Shown here: piece after piece, positions 52,427 to 61,872 of the stretch | Layout of the letters: each line of letters begins with the position of its first letter | Numbering within the stretch: the stretch's first letter is position 1 | NCBI GenBank assembly: GCA_017305715.1 | Contig: JAFKKG010000011.1 | Location: 124,001-188,000, forward strand | Source of the DNA: Hyphomicrobiales bacterium | GTDB taxonomy: Bacteria; Pseudomonadota; Alphaproteobacteria; Rhizobiales; Xanthobacteraceae | DNA: 64,000 nt | Reading direction: 5' to 3' | Made by a program: the position numbers and the translations under genes | The notes under the pieces: generated by a model | Told to the model about the DNA's origin: nothing | Seen by the model: the letters and a program-made list of their open reading frames with translations, nothing else | Databases searched by the model: none

Positions 52427-52678
52427 TCAACCGCCGGTCATCGGCGGAAAGAACGCGATCTCGCGGGCGCCGGCGATCGTCGCGTCCGGCTTCACATGCG
52501 TATGGTCGATCGCGGCGCGGATCACCTTCGGCTTCTCGAATGCGTAGGCATAGGTTTCGCCGCGCCTGGACAGCCAGCCGATCAGATCGTCGACCGTGCG
52601 CACGGCCTCCGGCGGCTCGATTGTTTCCTCCGAAATGCCGATCCGCTCGCGCACCCAGGCGAAATATTTGACCTTCAT
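52427..52678 (-). CDS. moaD: Molybdopterin synthase sulfur carrier subunit
   Basis: An 83-residue ubiquitin-like protein ending in the essential Gly-Gly (FFPPMTGG) that carries the thiocarboxylate. The start VKYFAWVRERIGISEETIEPP is typical of MoaD. Its ATG overlaps the pgsA stop (ATGA), and moaE follows after 8 bases. Stop and length agree with the family. Confidence 0.95.
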   Translation of the reverse strand: MKVKYFAWVRERIGISEETIEPPEAVRTVDDLIGWLSRRGETYAYAFEKPKVIRAAIDHTHVKPDATIAGAREIAFFPPMTGG

Positions 52679-53301
52679 CCCTCATCCTCCTTGATGAGGT
52701 GATGGATGCCGGCGCGGAAATAATCCCAGCCGGTATAGATCGTGAAAATCGCCGACGTCCACAGCAGGAAGATCCCGATCATGGTGGTGGGCGCAAAAAT
52801 CTGTTCGCCCGCTTCGCCGGCGATCAAGAAGCCGATCGCAACCAACTGGACGGTGGTCTTCCATTTCGCAAGCTTGGTCACGGGCACGCTGACCCGAAGG
52901 GCGGCGAGATATTCCCGCAAGCCCGAGACCAGGATCTCGCGGCACAGGATCACGATCGCGGCCCACAGCGTCCAGCCATGGATGCTGTTGTCGGCCGCCA
53001 GCATCAACAGGCAGGAGGCCACCAGCAATTTGTCGGCGATCGGGTCCAGCATCCGGCCGAAGGCGGATTGCTGGTCCCACATCCGCGCCACATAGCCGTC
53101 GAGCACGTCGGTCACCCCGGCGGCGATGAACACCGCCAACGCGACCCAGCGCAGCCACAAGGGGCCGTCCATCACGGACTGGGCATAGACGCAGCCGACC
53201 ACCACCGGAATGGCGGCGATGCGGGCATAGGTCAGGATATTCGGGAGGGACAGGCTCCTGGATTGGCCCTTGGACTGCCCTTTGGTGGTCGCGATGTTCA
53301 T
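52675..53301 (-). CDS. pgsA: CDP-diacylglycerol--glycerol-3-phosphate 3-phosphatidyltransferase
   Basis: A 208-residue integral membrane enzyme of phosphatidylglycerol synthesis. The CDP-alcohol phosphatidyltransferase motif is complete: D-x2-DG-x2-AR-x8-G-x3-D-x3-D in DVLDGYVARMWDQQSAFGRMLDP and the following ADK. Hydrophobic helices surround it, and a hydrophilic start (NIATTKGQSKGQSRSLS) precedes LPNILTYARI. I start at ATG 53301, with AAGACGG before it; a TTG four codons earlier is possible. It is the first gene of pgsA-moaD-moaE-prmB, all overlapping or nearly so. Confidence 0.95.
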   Translation of the reverse strand: MNIATTKGQSKGQSRSLSLPNILTYARIAAIPVVVGCVYAQSVMDGPLWLRWVALAVFIAAGVTDVLDGYVARMWDQQSAFGRMLDPIADKLLVASCLLMLAADNSIHGWTLWAAIVILCREILVSGLREYLAALRVSVPVTKLAKWKTTVQLVAIGFLIAGEAGEQIFAPTTMIGIFLLWTSAIFTIYTGWDYFRAGIHHLIKEDEG

Positions 53302-53415
53302 CCGTCTTACCAATACCGCTCAGGCGCGAAGGTCAACCGTGCGGACCCAGATGACCTGTCGCAGGCGACGGCCAGATGAAACGCCCAGATGAAAGCCAAG
53401 TGAATCGGCTTCCCT

Positions 53416-55536
53416 TTAACCCGATTGCGCATGAAAAAACTCGAAAATCTTGCGGGCGCTTTCGGCCGAGACCCCTGGAACCTTCCCAAGGTCGGCGATC
53501 GAGGCCCGCTCGATCTCCTTCAGCGTTCCAAAGTGATGCAGCAAGGCACGTTTGCGTGACGGGCCGATCCCCGGAATCTCCTGCAATCCGGCTTCGCGGA
53601 TGTCCTTTTTGCGCAATTTGCGGTGCGATCCGATCACGAAACGATGCGCCTCGTCGCGCAGCCGCTGGATGAAATACAGCACGGGGTCGCGCGGTTCGAG
53701 CTTGATCGCCTCGCGGTCCGGCATGAACAGCGTTTCGCGGCCGGCGTCGCGCTCCGGCCCTTTTGCCACGCCCAGCAACGCTACCTGGGTCAGTCCCAGG
53801 GCTTTGAATATCTCCCGGGCCGCATTGAGCTGGCCGCGGCCGCCGTCGATGATGACCAGATCGGGCCATTGTGGAAACGAATCATCGTCCGCCTTGATGG
53901 TCCCTGCATCGCCTTCCGGCGCCTTCAGCAGCCGCTTGAAGCGCCGCTCCAGCACCTCGCGCATCATCGCGTAATCGTCGCCGGGGGTGAGGCCCTCCGA
54001 CTTGATGTTGAACTTGCGGTACTGGTTCTTGATGAATCCGTCCGGTCCGGCCACGATCATCGCGCCGACCGCGTTGGTGCCCTGGATGTGGCTGTTGTCA
54101 TAGACCTCGATTCGCCTCGGCGCATGCGGCAAGCCGAGCGTCCTCACCATTCCCTCGAGCAGGCGGCCCTGGGTCGCGGTATCGCTGAGCTTGCGGCCGA
54201 GCGCCTCGCGCGCATTGGTCAGGGCGTGCGCGATCAGCTCCTTTTTCTCGCCGCGCTTGGGCGTCGAGACTTCCACCTTGTAGCCGGCCTTGACCGAGAG
54301 CGCGTCGGCCAGCAGCGCGCTTTCCTCGATCTCGTGCGACAGCAAAATGAGCTTCGGCGGCGGCTTGTCATCGTAGAATTGCGCGAGGAACGAGGAGAGC
54401 ACTTCCTCCGGCGTGTAGGATTTCTCCGCCTTCGGGAAATATGCGCGGTTGCCCCAGTTCTGGCCGGTGCGGAAGAAAAACACCTCGACGCAGGAATAGC
54501 CGCCTTCCTGATGGATGGCGAACACGTCGGCCTCTTCCACGGTGCGCGGATTGATGCCCTGCTGCGACTGGATCGCCGATAATGCGGCGAGGCGGTCGCG
54601 ATAGAGCGCCGCGGTCTCGAATTCGAGTTCGGCCGAGGCCTTCTCCATCTCGCCCGCGAGTTCTTTTTTGACCAGATGGCTGCGGCCCGACAGGAAGTCG
54701 CTCGCCTCGCGCACCAACTCGGTATAGCCGGGGAAATCGATCTCGCCGGTGCAGGGACCCGAACAGCGGCGGATCTGGTAGAGCAGGCAGGGCCGGGTGC
54801 GGCTTTCGAAGAAGCCGTCGGTGCAGGAGCGGATCAAAAACGCGCGCTGCAGCGCCGTGATGGTGCGGTTGACGGCGCCGGCGTTGGCGAACGGCCCGAA
54901 ATAGCGCCCGGGCCGCGATTGCGCGCCGCGATGCTTGAGGATCTGCGGCGCCCAATGGTCGCCGGAGATCAGGATATAGGGAAACGATTTGTCGTCGCGC
55001 AGCTGCACGTTGAAGCGCGGCCGCAGCTGCTTGATCAGGTTGGCTTCGAGCAGCAGCGCCTCGGTCTCGGTCGCCGTCGAGATGATCTCGACCGAAACGG
55101 TCGCCGCGATCATGCGCAGGATGCGCGCCGGCAATGGCGCGTTGACCCGGGCATAGGAGGCAAGCCGCTTGCGCACATTCTTGGCCTTGCCGACATAGAG
55201 CACGTCGCTGCCGGCATTGAGCATGCGATAGACGCCGGGCGAGGTCGGCGCCAGCCGCACCGCGTTTTCGATCGCGGCGTGGCCCGCCGCGAGCGTGCCT
55301 TCGGCCAAGGTCTCGATCGGTTCGTCCGCGGCTTCCTCCGCCGTTTCCGGCAGGCGGGCCTCGTCCTCTTCCTCGGGCCCGGCGGTCGCCGGATCGAGAT
55401 CGGCGGAGCCCGGTTCCTGCGCGGCGTCCAGTACGGGGTCCTTGGGCGGCGCGTCCGGCCGGGACCCCCGCCGGGGCTTGCGGGGGGGCCTTGATGGGCC
55501 AGTGGACTCGGGATGGTCGGTAGAATCGTGATCCAT
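53416..55536 (-). CDS. uvrC: UvrABC system protein C
   Basis: A 706-residue nucleotide-excision repair endonuclease. The GIY-YIG domain for the 3' cut is at about 95-175 ([28 protein letters not shown]). The UVR segment, with [23 protein letters not shown], binds UvrB, and the RNase H-like 5' nuclease has [33 protein letters not shown] and [13 protein letters not shown]; a tandem HhH ends the protein. An acidic, Pro-rich extension of about 90 residues precedes the GIY domain and is absent from the E. coli protein. It stands alone upstream of pgsA. Confidence 0.96.
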   Translation of the reverse strand: MDHDSTDHPESTGPSRPPRKPRRGSRPDAPPKDPVLDAAQEPGSADLDPATAGPEEEDEARLPETAEEAADEPIETLAEGTLAAGHAAIENAVRLAPTSPGVYRMLNAGSDVLYVGKAKNVRKRLASYARVNAPLPARILRMIAATVSVEIISTATETEALLLEANLIKQLRPRFNVQLRDDKSFPYILISGDHWAPQILKHRGAQSRPGRYFGPFANAGAVNRTITALQRAFLIRSCTDGFFESRTRPCLLYQIRRCSGPCTGEIDFPGYTELVREASDFLSGRSHLVKKELAGEMEKASAELEFETAALYRDRLAALSAIQSQQGINPRTVEEADVFAIHQEGGYSCVEVFFFRTGQNWGNRAYFPKAEKSYTPEEVLSSFLAQFYDDKPPPKLILLSHEIEESALLADALSVKAGYKVEVSTPKRGEKKELIAHALTNAREALGRKLSDTATQGRLLEGMVRTLGLPHAPRRIEVYDNSHIQGTNAVGAMIVAGPDGFIKNQYRKFNIKSEGLTPGDDYAMMREVLERRFKRLLKAPEGDAGTIKADDDSFPQWPDLVIIDGGRGQLNAAREIFKALGLTQVALLGVAKGPERDAGRETLFMPDREAIKLEPRDPVLYFIQRLRDEAHRFVIGSHRKLRKKDIREAGLQEIPGIGPSRKRALLHHFGTLKEIERASIADLGKVPGVSAESARKIFEFFHAQSG

Positions 55537-55687
55537 GGGCCTAAATTAAGCGCTGCAACACGGCATCGCCAGCAGAGCGTTTTCGAGCGAAGGGCAGCCC
55601 GGTTCGCGTGAAGAAAACGCGTCAAAACAAGGGCTAACCCGGCCCGGTAACACATTCTTAAGAATGCTGGTCGGGCGGTAACCGGCC

Positions 55688-55703
55688 TTAACAACCCTTT
55701 AAC
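55688..55703 (+). promoter_or_regulatory. CtrA-type box upstream of the outer-membrane protein gene
   Basis: TTAA-CAACCCT-TTAAC fits the alphaproteobacterial CtrA consensus TTAA-N7-TTAAC exactly, 100 bases before ATG 55803. It lies in the 266-base gap between uvrC and the porin-like gene. The rest of this gap also contains a small palindrome around ATTCTTAAGAAT (about 55655), otherwise nothing. Confidence 0.5.
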
Positions 55704-55802
55704 TTAAAACTCTCGATAAATCTTACGCGAAGACAGTGGAATTCCGTAACCAAACCGGCGTCCGGCCGGAGGGTCGCGGTCGTTGCGTGGTGGAGTTGAG
55801 TG

Positions 55803-56423
55803 ATGGGCAAGTTTGTTTTGCGAGCGCTGGTGCTGGTCGCTGCTTGCTGGACGATGGCGGCGCAGGCCGCCGACATGTACGGATCGCGCGCGCCCTATAC
55901 CGTCAACCAGCCGCTCAACGCCTATAGCTGGGCCGGCCCCTATCTCGGCGGCAATCTCGGCTATGCCTGGGGCTCGGTCGACAACAATCCGACCAAGCCG
56001 TCGGGTTTCTCGGGTGGCGTTCAGGCCGGCTATAATTGGCAGAACGGGCCGTGGGTGTTCGGCCTCGAGGGCGACATCCAGGTGACCGGCGCCGAGCAGA
56101 CCTTCGCGCCATGGAAATTCTCCAATCCGTGGTTCGGCACGGTGCGCGGCCGGGTCGGCTATGCGCTCAACAATGTGCTGCTCTATGGCACCGGCGGTCT
56201 GGCGTTCGGTGAGCTTCGCGCCACCACGTTCGGCCTGACGGAATCCCAGACCACGGCGGGCTGGACCCTCGGCGTCGGCGGCGAAATGGGCTTTGCGCCG
56301 AACTGGAGCGCCAAGGTCGAATATCTCTATGTCGACCTTTCCGACACCAATTTCATCGTCACCGGCACCTCGAACGGTTACCGCTTCGGGCTGATCCGCG
56401 CCGGCGTGAACTATCGCTTCTGA
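55803..56423 (+). CDS. Outer-membrane beta-barrel protein (Omp25/31-like porin family)
   Basis: A 206-residue exported protein. A signal peptide (MGKFVLRALVLVAACWTMAAQAAD) is followed by an eight-strand-type beta-barrel with alternating aromatic strands (WAGPYLGGNLGYAWGSV, GFSGGVQAGYNWQNGPWVFGLEGDIQ, WFGTVRGRVGYALNNVLLYGTGGLAFG, AGWTLGVGGEMGFAPNWSAKVEYLYVDL) and ends in the final Phe (AGVNYRF) needed for BAM insertion. Such proteins are abundant in Bradyrhizobium (Omp31/Omp25 family). The start ATG 55803 has GGAG upstream. The CtrA-type box suggests cell-cycle control, which is inference. A strong terminator follows. Confidence 0.9.
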   Translation: MGKFVLRALVLVAACWTMAAQAADMYGSRAPYTVNQPLNAYSWAGPYLGGNLGYAWGSVDNNPTKPSGFSGGVQAGYNWQNGPWVFGLEGDIQVTGAEQTFAPWKFSNPWFGTVRGRVGYALNNVLLYGTGGLAFGELRATTFGLTESQTTAGWTLGVGGEMGFAPNWSAKVEYLYVDLSDTNFIVTGTSNGYRFGLIRAGVNYRF

Positions 56424-56469
56424 GACCCGAAACGAAAAGAATACGCAAAGAAAACGCCAGTTACAGCCT

Positions 56470-56501
56470 CCCGGCGGGCCGCAACCCGCCGGGATTTTTT
56501 T
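56470..56501 (+). terminator. Rho-independent terminator after the outer-membrane protein gene
   Basis: CCCGGCGGG (56470-56478), 6-base loop, CCCGCCGGG (56485-56493), then A and seven T on the plus strand. It is 47 bases past the stop codon. A canonical intrinsic terminator. Confidence 0.9.
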
Positions 56502-56661
56502 GTTTCATCATCGTGTGTCATGCAAGCCGCGTGCGGCGAGGGTTTGGCGTCAGGGCCCGGACGGCCGCATCCGCGCGACCTCTCCGCTTCGAACGGCAGC
56601 CTTCGCGCTCCGCCAAATCCTAGCAGGCAAAAATCCAGTTCGCCTCACCGCGAATGTCAGC

Positions 56662-56877
56662 TCACGATGAAATCACCAGGTTGACCGCCTTGGGGCCCTT
56701 GCCCTTCTTGTCCGGTTCGACCTCGAATGTGATGCGCTGTCCTTCTGTCAGATCCTTCAATCCGGCCCGCTCCACGGCGGTGATGTGAACGAATACATCG
56801 CGGCCGCCATCATCGGGCTTGATGAAGCCATAGCCGCGTTCTCCATTGAAGAACTTGACTGTACCAGTCATGGCCAT
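56662..56877 (-). CDS. cspA: Cold-shock domain protein
   Basis: A 71-residue nucleic-acid-binding protein, a single cold-shock domain: TGTVKFFNGERGYGFIKPDDGGRDVFVHITAVERAGLKDLTEGQRITFEV, with RNP1 (GYGFI) and RNP2 (VFVHI). ATG 56877 has GGAGGAG before it; in-frame codons further upstream are not part of the family. A gene-free 286-base stretch precedes it (56878-57163), long enough for a structured leader, but I could not name one. An RNA chaperone. Confidence 0.95.
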   Translation of the reverse strand: MAMTGTVKFFNGERGYGFIKPDDGGRDVFVHITAVERAGLKDLTEGQRITFEVEPDKKGKGPKAVNLVISS

Positions 56878-57163
56878 CGGGAAACTCCTCCCCCGCATTG
56901 CTCCGCCGCTACGCGCATGTCGCGTAACGGCCGACCGGACATTCGCTGCCCGAAGCTTGGCCACCTGAACCGACCGGGTCACGAGACCGGACGGCCTGGA
57001 TTTTTGTTAGGCCTTGATCACTCCGCCGCAACCATTCGCGGAAGCGGAACGTAAAGCCAGTCTAAACAGGATGAGCATAATACGGTTCCGCGCAAATTGA
57101 CCATGGCTCAATCGCACTTTTCGGTGCGTTGCCGCCGGCCCGGACTCCTTCAACACCTCGTGT

Positions 57164-58024
57164 TCAAGGTTTGGGCGTCTCGAGCCTGAAACGGCTGGCG
57201 CCGCCCTGGCCGAGCGGTTTTTCCAGTTCGGGTAAAATGATCTTCAACTCGCCCGCCAGCGTCCATGGCGGGTTGACGATCAGAAGTCCGGTGGAGGTGA
57301 GGGGACCGCCGGCCTGCTGCGGGGCGACGCTGAATTCGAGCCGCAGGCATTTCCCGGCAGGCTTGCTGGCCTCGGCCGTGGCGGCGACGTGGCGCGCCAG
57401 GTCGTCGGTGGCACGCCGGCTCTTCACCGGGTACCACAGCAGGTAAGTGCCGGTCGGCCATTTGGCGTAGGCCTCGGCAAAGCCGTCGGCCAGCGTCTCG
57501 AACTCGTCCTTTTGCTCGAACGACGGATCGATCAGCACCAGGCCGCGCCGCTCGTTCGGCGGCACGAAGGCCGGTAACGCGGTCCAGCCGTCGAGGTCGA
57601 CCACCCGGGCCTGGCTGTCGCGGCGCAGCGCATCGATCAATTGCTTGCGCGCGTTCGGCTCGATCTCGCACGCCGTGATCCGGTCCTGCGGCCGCAGCAG
57701 CGCGCGGGCGATCAGGGGCGAGCCGGGATAGGCCTTCAGCTCGGCTGGCGGGTTGAAGGCCCTGACGATGTCGAGATAGGGCGTCACCAGCGCCAGCGCT
57801 TCCTCCGAAAACCGCGCCTGCATCACCCGCGCGATGCCGGTCAGCCATTCGCCGCCGCGGCGGGCCTCCTCGCCGGTGAGATCGTAGCGGCCGGCGCCGG
57901 CATGGGTGTCGATGACGCGGAAGGCGGCAGGCTTTTCCTGCAGATAGGTCAGCATCCGCACCAGCACGATGTGCTTGATGACATCGGCAAAGCCGCCGGC
58001 GTGAAAGGCGTGTCGGTAGTTCAT
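57164..58024 (-). CDS. rlmJ: 23S rRNA (adenine(2030)-N(6))-methyltransferase
   Basis: A 286-residue SAM methyltransferase of the RlmJ (YhiR) family. It begins MNYRHAFHAGGFADVIKHIVLVRML, the RlmJ hallmark. SAM binding is by VIDTHAGAGRYDLTGEEA, and the catalytic motif reads IDPSFEQKDEFE where many members have DPPYE. The 3' part has LLWYPVKSRRATDDL. Length is standard. It lies between a cold-shock gene and an RNase gene on the same strand, with a worn repeat upstream. Confidence 0.92.
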   Translation of the reverse strand: MNYRHAFHAGGFADVIKHIVLVRMLTYLQEKPAAFRVIDTHAGAGRYDLTGEEARRGGEWLTGIARVMQARFSEEALALVTPYLDIVRAFNPPAELKAYPGSPLIARALLRPQDRITACEIEPNARKQLIDALRRDSQARVVDLDGWTALPAFVPPNERRGLVLIDPSFEQKDEFETLADGFAEAYAKWPTGTYLLWYPVKSRRATDDLARHVAATAEASKPAGKCLRLEFSVAPQQAGGPLTSTGLLIVNPPWTLAGELKIILPELEKPLGQGGASRFRLETPKP

Positions 58025-58064
58025 GGCGGCAGGGTTACGACATCGGGCCAGAAAAGTAACCCGT

Positions 58065-58106
58065 CGTCATTCCGGGTTCGATGCTTCGCGCCGCCCGGGA
58101 ACGACG
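58065..58106. repeat. Worn REP-like unit
   Basis: CGTCATTCCGGG (58065-58076) matches one end of the element at 21884; the other arm is degraded to CCCGGGAACGACG. It lies between rlmJ and the RNase T2 gene. Confidence 0.55.
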
Positions 58107-58116
58107 TGGTCTCCCG

Positions 58117-58794
58117 CTAGCCGCCCCGCACCGGCGGCATCACCACTTCGTCGCGGCGGCAGGCGCGGCGGTCGATTTCCTCGCAGGCGCGGAATTGCAG
58201 GTCCTTGCTCATGCAGACCCTGACTTCGCTCAGCCGCCGGCTGCTGCAGGTCACCGAGATCGCCGAGCTGGACAGGCCGGGATTGACCTTGATGAAGGCC
58301 GCCTCGATGGCGTCCGGGCTGATGGTTTTCGCCTCCGACAATTGCAGGAATTCCTCGGGGATCTTCACTGTGGCGCGGGCCTTGCGGATGTTCTCGAAAT
58401 AGGCCCGCGCGCCGAGGCCCGAACAGGTGCCGTGCTTGTCCCATTCGTTGAAGATCAGTCCGGGCGCCGGCATCAGATCCAGCATCGACGACATGATGTT
58501 GCGGTCGAGCCGCGGCGACGGCCGCTGGCAGTATTCGGGAAAGCCGCGCTCATATTGCGGCCACAGGCCGTGCACCACGAACGAGAACGGCCGCTCGCAC
58601 TGGACGCGGGAACGGCCGCTATTGCCACGCTCGGAGGCCTGCTCGCAGAACGAGGGCGACCATGACAGCGACAATACGTAGAAATCGAATTCGCCGGGGG
58701 CGTTCTGGCGGCGGTCCTGCGCGGTGGCTGTGCCCGCGGCGAGCAGGACAAGCGCCAGCGAAATGAGCCGCGAAATAATGACCGATCGAAACAT
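58117..58794 (-). CDS. Ribonuclease T2 family protein, secreted
   Basis: A 225-residue RNase T2 with a signal peptide (SLALVLLAAGTATAQ). Both catalytic blocks are in place: CAS1 SFVVHGLWPQYERG and CAS2 FNEWDKHGTCSG. Cys residues are present in pairs. It should cut RNA in the periplasm via 2',3'-cyclic phosphate intermediates. The length, 225, is typical of bacterial members (RNase I-like). Confidence 0.92.
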   Translation of the reverse strand: MFRSVIISRLISLALVLLAAGTATAQDRRQNAPGEFDFYVLSLSWSPSFCEQASERGNSGRSRVQCERPFSFVVHGLWPQYERGFPEYCQRPSPRLDRNIMSSMLDLMPAPGLIFNEWDKHGTCSGLGARAYFENIRKARATVKIPEEFLQLSEAKTISPDAIEAAFIKVNPGLSSSAISVTCSSRRLSEVRVCMSKDLQFRACEEIDRRACRRDEVVMPPVRGG

Positions 58795-58967
58795 CAGACG
58801 CTCCCTTGCCCCGTCAAGCTTACCTTGGGCTCACTTGCTCGACGGCCCGAGCCTAGCAGGGGGCCGGAACATTTCAAGAACAAAAATGGCAAAGATTGCG
58901 ACACCGCGGAGAGCGGCCCTGGTTTGAAGGCTCAAGCTGAAGCAGGGCGCTATCCGACCGCTGGGAT

Positions 58968-59426
58968 CTAGGGTTTTGCGGCCTTGCAGCCGGGGTTATA
59001 GGCCCAGTTGCGGTCGAGCCCGGTGACGCACCATTCGACCCCCTGGCCGAAGCCGGCAAAGCCGCCATCCTCGATGATCGAATAATGCACGCGGCGCGCC
59101 TTGCCGTCGCTCAGCATCACGTCGCCGGTGCAATAACGGCGCGGAATATTGTCGGATTGCCAGGGCCGGAACGCGGTTTCATGGATCCGGCCGTAGGCGG
59201 TGATGGTCAGGGCCGAATTCCAGAAGGTGCTTTCCTTCTCCTGGAATTGCGAAATGATGGTCGGCAGGGCCGCTTCGCAGTCCTTCACGCGCCCGTCATA
59301 TTTTGGACCGGACAGCCAGAAATTCAACTCCAGCGGATTGGCCGCCTGGGCTGTCTGGCCAAACGCCAGCACGGCGAGCGCCGCAGCCAGGCCGAGTGCT
59401 TTCAACGATGTGAAGAGGGTGCGCAT
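58968..59426 (-). CDS. Secreted protein of unknown function
   Basis: A 152-residue protein with a signal peptide (TSLKALGLAAALAVLAFGQTAQA). The mature region has Cys at VKDCEAAL, RRYCTGDV, VEWCVTGL and PGCKAAKP, probably two disulfides, and aromatic turns (NPLELNFWLSGPKYDGR, YSIIEDGGFAGFGQG). I recognise it as a conserved Bradyrhizobium hypothetical. ATG 59426 has GGCGGAA upstream. It is divergent from a second small secreted protein gene. Confidence 0.75.
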   Translation of the reverse strand: MRTLFTSLKALGLAAALAVLAFGQTAQAANPLELNFWLSGPKYDGRVKDCEAALPTIISQFQEKESTFWNSALTITAYGRIHETAFRPWQSDNIPRRYCTGDVMLSDGKARRVHYSIIEDGGFAGFGQGVEWCVTGLDRNWAYNPGCKAAKP

Positions 59427-59592
59427 GGGAATTCCGCCGGTCATCCAACCCGCGGGACCGTGCCGTGAAGGCCGGGCGAGGTCAAGTGCAACGCGGCAAC
59501 ACCCTGCAGACAAGTCTGTGCCCGGCCGCAACCCATTCTTTTCATGGCCGCCGACGCGCTCTATGGTGCGGCCCCAGCGAATGGAGTCTGCG

Positions 59593-59883
59593 ATGCAAAG
59601 AATTGGGGCCGCGTGCCTGGTTGCGATATGCGGGATGCTGGCCAGCGCGCCGGCGCGGGCCGATTGGGTGCCGGCATTCAAGGGCAATGATACCGGCGGC
59701 ATCATCGCCTATACGCTGGCGACGCAGGCCGATGCGCGCCAGCTCGCGGTCGATCACTGCGCCGGCTATGGCAAGGTGGCCAAATTCCTCGCGGTGCAGG
59801 GCCATTATGGCGGATACGTCTCCTTTGCCTGCCGCTGGGTGCCCTATGGGGCCGCCGACCGGCCGCTGCGCACGCTCTACTGA
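59593..59883 (+). CDS. Small secreted protein of unknown function
   Basis: A 96-residue protein with a signal peptide (QRIGAACLVAICGMLASAPARA). The mature part (DWVPAFKGNDTGGIIAYTLATQADARQLAVDHCAGYGKVAKFLAVQGHYGGYVSFACRWVP) has two Cys that could bond. ATG 59593 has GGAG 6 bases before; ATG 59581 is an alternative. It is followed after 37 bases by a DUF3617 gene on the same strand and may share its transcript. Confidence 0.75.
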   Translation: MQRIGAACLVAICGMLASAPARADWVPAFKGNDTGGIIAYTLATQADARQLAVDHCAGYGKVAKFLAVQGHYGGYVSFACRWVPYGAADRPLRTLY

Positions 59884-59920
59884 GCGGACCACCACGACGG
59901 ACCAAACAGGGAGCGCGAGC

Positions 59921-60457
59921 ATGGCGCGACAGCTGGTTTCATTTTGCCTGGCGCTATCCGTGCTCGCGTCGTTGCCTGCATATGACGCCGGCGCGGTCGA
60001 GCTGCCGGTGCGCAAGCCCGGCCTGTGGGAAATGAAGGTGCTGCACACCGGCTCGCCGGCGCCCGAGATGACGATGCAGCAATGCACCGACGCGACCACC
60101 GACAAGGATATGAGCACCTCGTTCTCGCCGATGGCCAAGGACATCTGCTCGCAACAGGATATCCAGAAGACCGCCACCGGCTATGTCACCGATTCGGTCT
60201 GCGGCATCGCCGGCATGTCGATCAAGTCGCATGGCGAAATCACTGGCGATTTCAATTCGGCCTACACCGTCAAATCGACCTCGCACAGCGAGGGCGGGCC
60301 ATCCGGCATGGCGCGCGACTCGACGACCACGATCGAGGCCAAATGGCTCGGCGCCTGCAAGGCCGACCAGAAGCCCGGCGACATCATGATGCCCGGCGGC
60401 ATGAAGATAAACCTCAAGGACATGGAAAAGCTGAAGGGGCTGATTCCGAAGAAGTAG
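59921..60457 (+). CDS. DUF3617 family secreted protein
   Basis: A 178-residue protein with a signal peptide (MARQLVSFCLALSVLASLPAYDAGA). The mature sequence starts with the DUF3617 hallmark RKPGLWEMKVLHTGSPAPEMTMQQCTDATTD and continues with paired Cys (ICSQQD, VCGIAG, GACKAD). It ends in DIMMPGGMKINLKDM. Function unknown; this family is widespread in alphaproteobacteria. CAGGGAG lies upstream of ATG 59921. Tail-to-tail with the histidine kinase gene, 28 bases apart. Confidence 0.85.
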   Translation: MARQLVSFCLALSVLASLPAYDAGAVELPVRKPGLWEMKVLHTGSPAPEMTMQQCTDATTDKDMSTSFSPMAKDICSQQDIQKTATGYVTDSVCGIAGMSIKSHGEITGDFNSAYTVKSTSHSEGGPSGMARDSTTTIEAKWLGACKADQKPGDIMMPGGMKINLKDMEKLKGLIPKK

Positions 60458-60485
60458 CGCGTGATCCGGGCTACGAAGCTCTTCC

Positions 60486-61871
60486 TTAGATCGGCACCCT
60501 GACCGCCGCCCGCAACCCGCCCATCGGACTGTCGCCGAGCGTGATGTCGCCGCCATGCGAGCGGGCGATGTCGCGGGCGATCGCAAGGCCGAGACCGGTG
60601 CCGCCCTCGTCCTGGTTGCGGGCATCGTCGAGCCGCAGGAACGGCTTGAACACTTCCTCGCGCATGTTGGCGGGAATGCCCGGCCCGTCATCGTCGATCG
60701 TGACCGTCAGATAGCGGTGATCCCGGTGGCCGGTGATCGAAATCGTGTTGGCGTGCCGCGCGGCGTTGGAGAGGAGGTTGGCGAGGCAGCGCTTGAACGC
60801 GGCCGGTTTCACCGTCACGACCGGCAGGCCGTGGAACGCCACCGTTGCAGCATGGCCGTGGCGCTCGGCGTCGCTGCGCAATTCCTCCAGCGCCATCGAC
60901 ATGTCGGTGGGCTGCGCGACCTCGCCCGAATCGCCGCGGGCAAAGGCCAGATAGGCCTCCAGCATGGCGGACATCTCGTCGACATCCTTGCGCATGCCCT
61001 CGACATCGGGACTGTCGCCGATCAACGCGAGTTCGAGCTTGAAGCGGGTCAGGATGGTGCGCAGATCATGGCTGACGCCGGCCAGCATCGCGGTGCGCTG
61101 TTCGATCGAGCGCTCGATGCGCGCTTTCATTTCCAAAAACGCCTGCGCCGCGCGCCGCACTTCGCGGGCGCCGCGGGGGCGGAAATTCGGCGCCTCGCGG
61201 CCCTTGCCGAAACTTTCGGCGGCATCGGCCAGCCGCAGGATCGGCCGGATCTGGTTGCGCAGGAACAGCACCGCCACGATCAGCAGGATCGAGGACGTCC
61301 CCAGCATCCAGAAGATGAAGATCTCCGAATTGGAGGCGTAGGCCGCGCTTCGCTGCGCGAAGATCCGCATCACGGCGTCGTCGAGCGCGATGCGGATCTC
61401 GACCAGGTTGGAATTGCCGACGGTGTCGATCCAGAACGGCCGGCCGATCTGGCGGCCGAGCTGGACGGATAGCGTCTGGTCGAGCAGCGAGAAGAACGGC
61501 TTTGGGCCCGGCGGCGGCATGTCGCCGACGGGGAGGAAATCGACCACCAGTTGCAGCCGCTGGCCGATCTTGCGCAGTTGCGCGCGATCCTTGTCCTGCG
61601 GAAATGCCTTGTAGATGTCGATCAGGCCCGCAACATCCTGCACCACGGCGGCCGACAACCGCCGCGTCACCGTGTTCCAGTGCCGCTCCATGAACACGAA
61701 CGCCACGACCGTTTGCAGGATCACCATCGGCACGATCATGATCAGCAGCGCGCGGGCATAGAGGCCGGTCGGCATCCAGCTCTTGAACGCGTTGCCCATC
61801 CAGCCATTGGCCGCAGAGACCCGGCCTGCGGCGGTGCGGATCAGCGTCAGGCCGGTGTCGAGCGTGCTCAT
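60486..61871 (-). CDS. EnvZ-like membrane sensor histidine kinase
   Basis: A 461-residue kinase. Two membrane helices (LYARALLIMIVPMVILQTVVAF and IFIFWMLGTSSILLIVAVLFL) flank a periplasmic domain of about 140 residues; a HAMP region follows (RNQIRPILRLADAAESFGKG). The H-box GVSHDLRTILTRF contains His268; N-box NLLSNAARHANT, G1 IDDDGPGIP, F-box KPFLRLDD and G2 GGTGLGLAIARD complete the ATPase. It resembles EnvZ/RegB-like kinases of rhizobia. It starts 1 base after the response-regulator gene, its evident partner. What it senses is not known. Confidence 0.92.
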   Translation of the reverse strand: MSTLDTGLTLIRTAAGRVSAANGWMGNAFKSWMPTGLYARALLIMIVPMVILQTVVAFVFMERHWNTVTRRLSAAVVQDVAGLIDIYKAFPQDKDRAQLRKIGQRLQLVVDFLPVGDMPPPGPKPFFSLLDQTLSVQLGRQIGRPFWIDTVGNSNLVEIRIALDDAVMRIFAQRSAAYASNSEIFIFWMLGTSSILLIVAVLFLRNQIRPILRLADAAESFGKGREAPNFRPRGAREVRRAAQAFLEMKARIERSIEQRTAMLAGVSHDLRTILTRFKLELALIGDSPDVEGMRKDVDEMSAMLEAYLAFARGDSGEVAQPTDMSMALEELRSDAERHGHAATVAFHGLPVVTVKPAAFKRCLANLLSNAARHANTISITGHRDHRYLTVTIDDDGPGIPANMREEVFKPFLRLDDARNQDEGGTGLGLAIARDIARSHGGDITLGDSPMGGLRAAVRVPI

Positions 61872-61872
61872 C

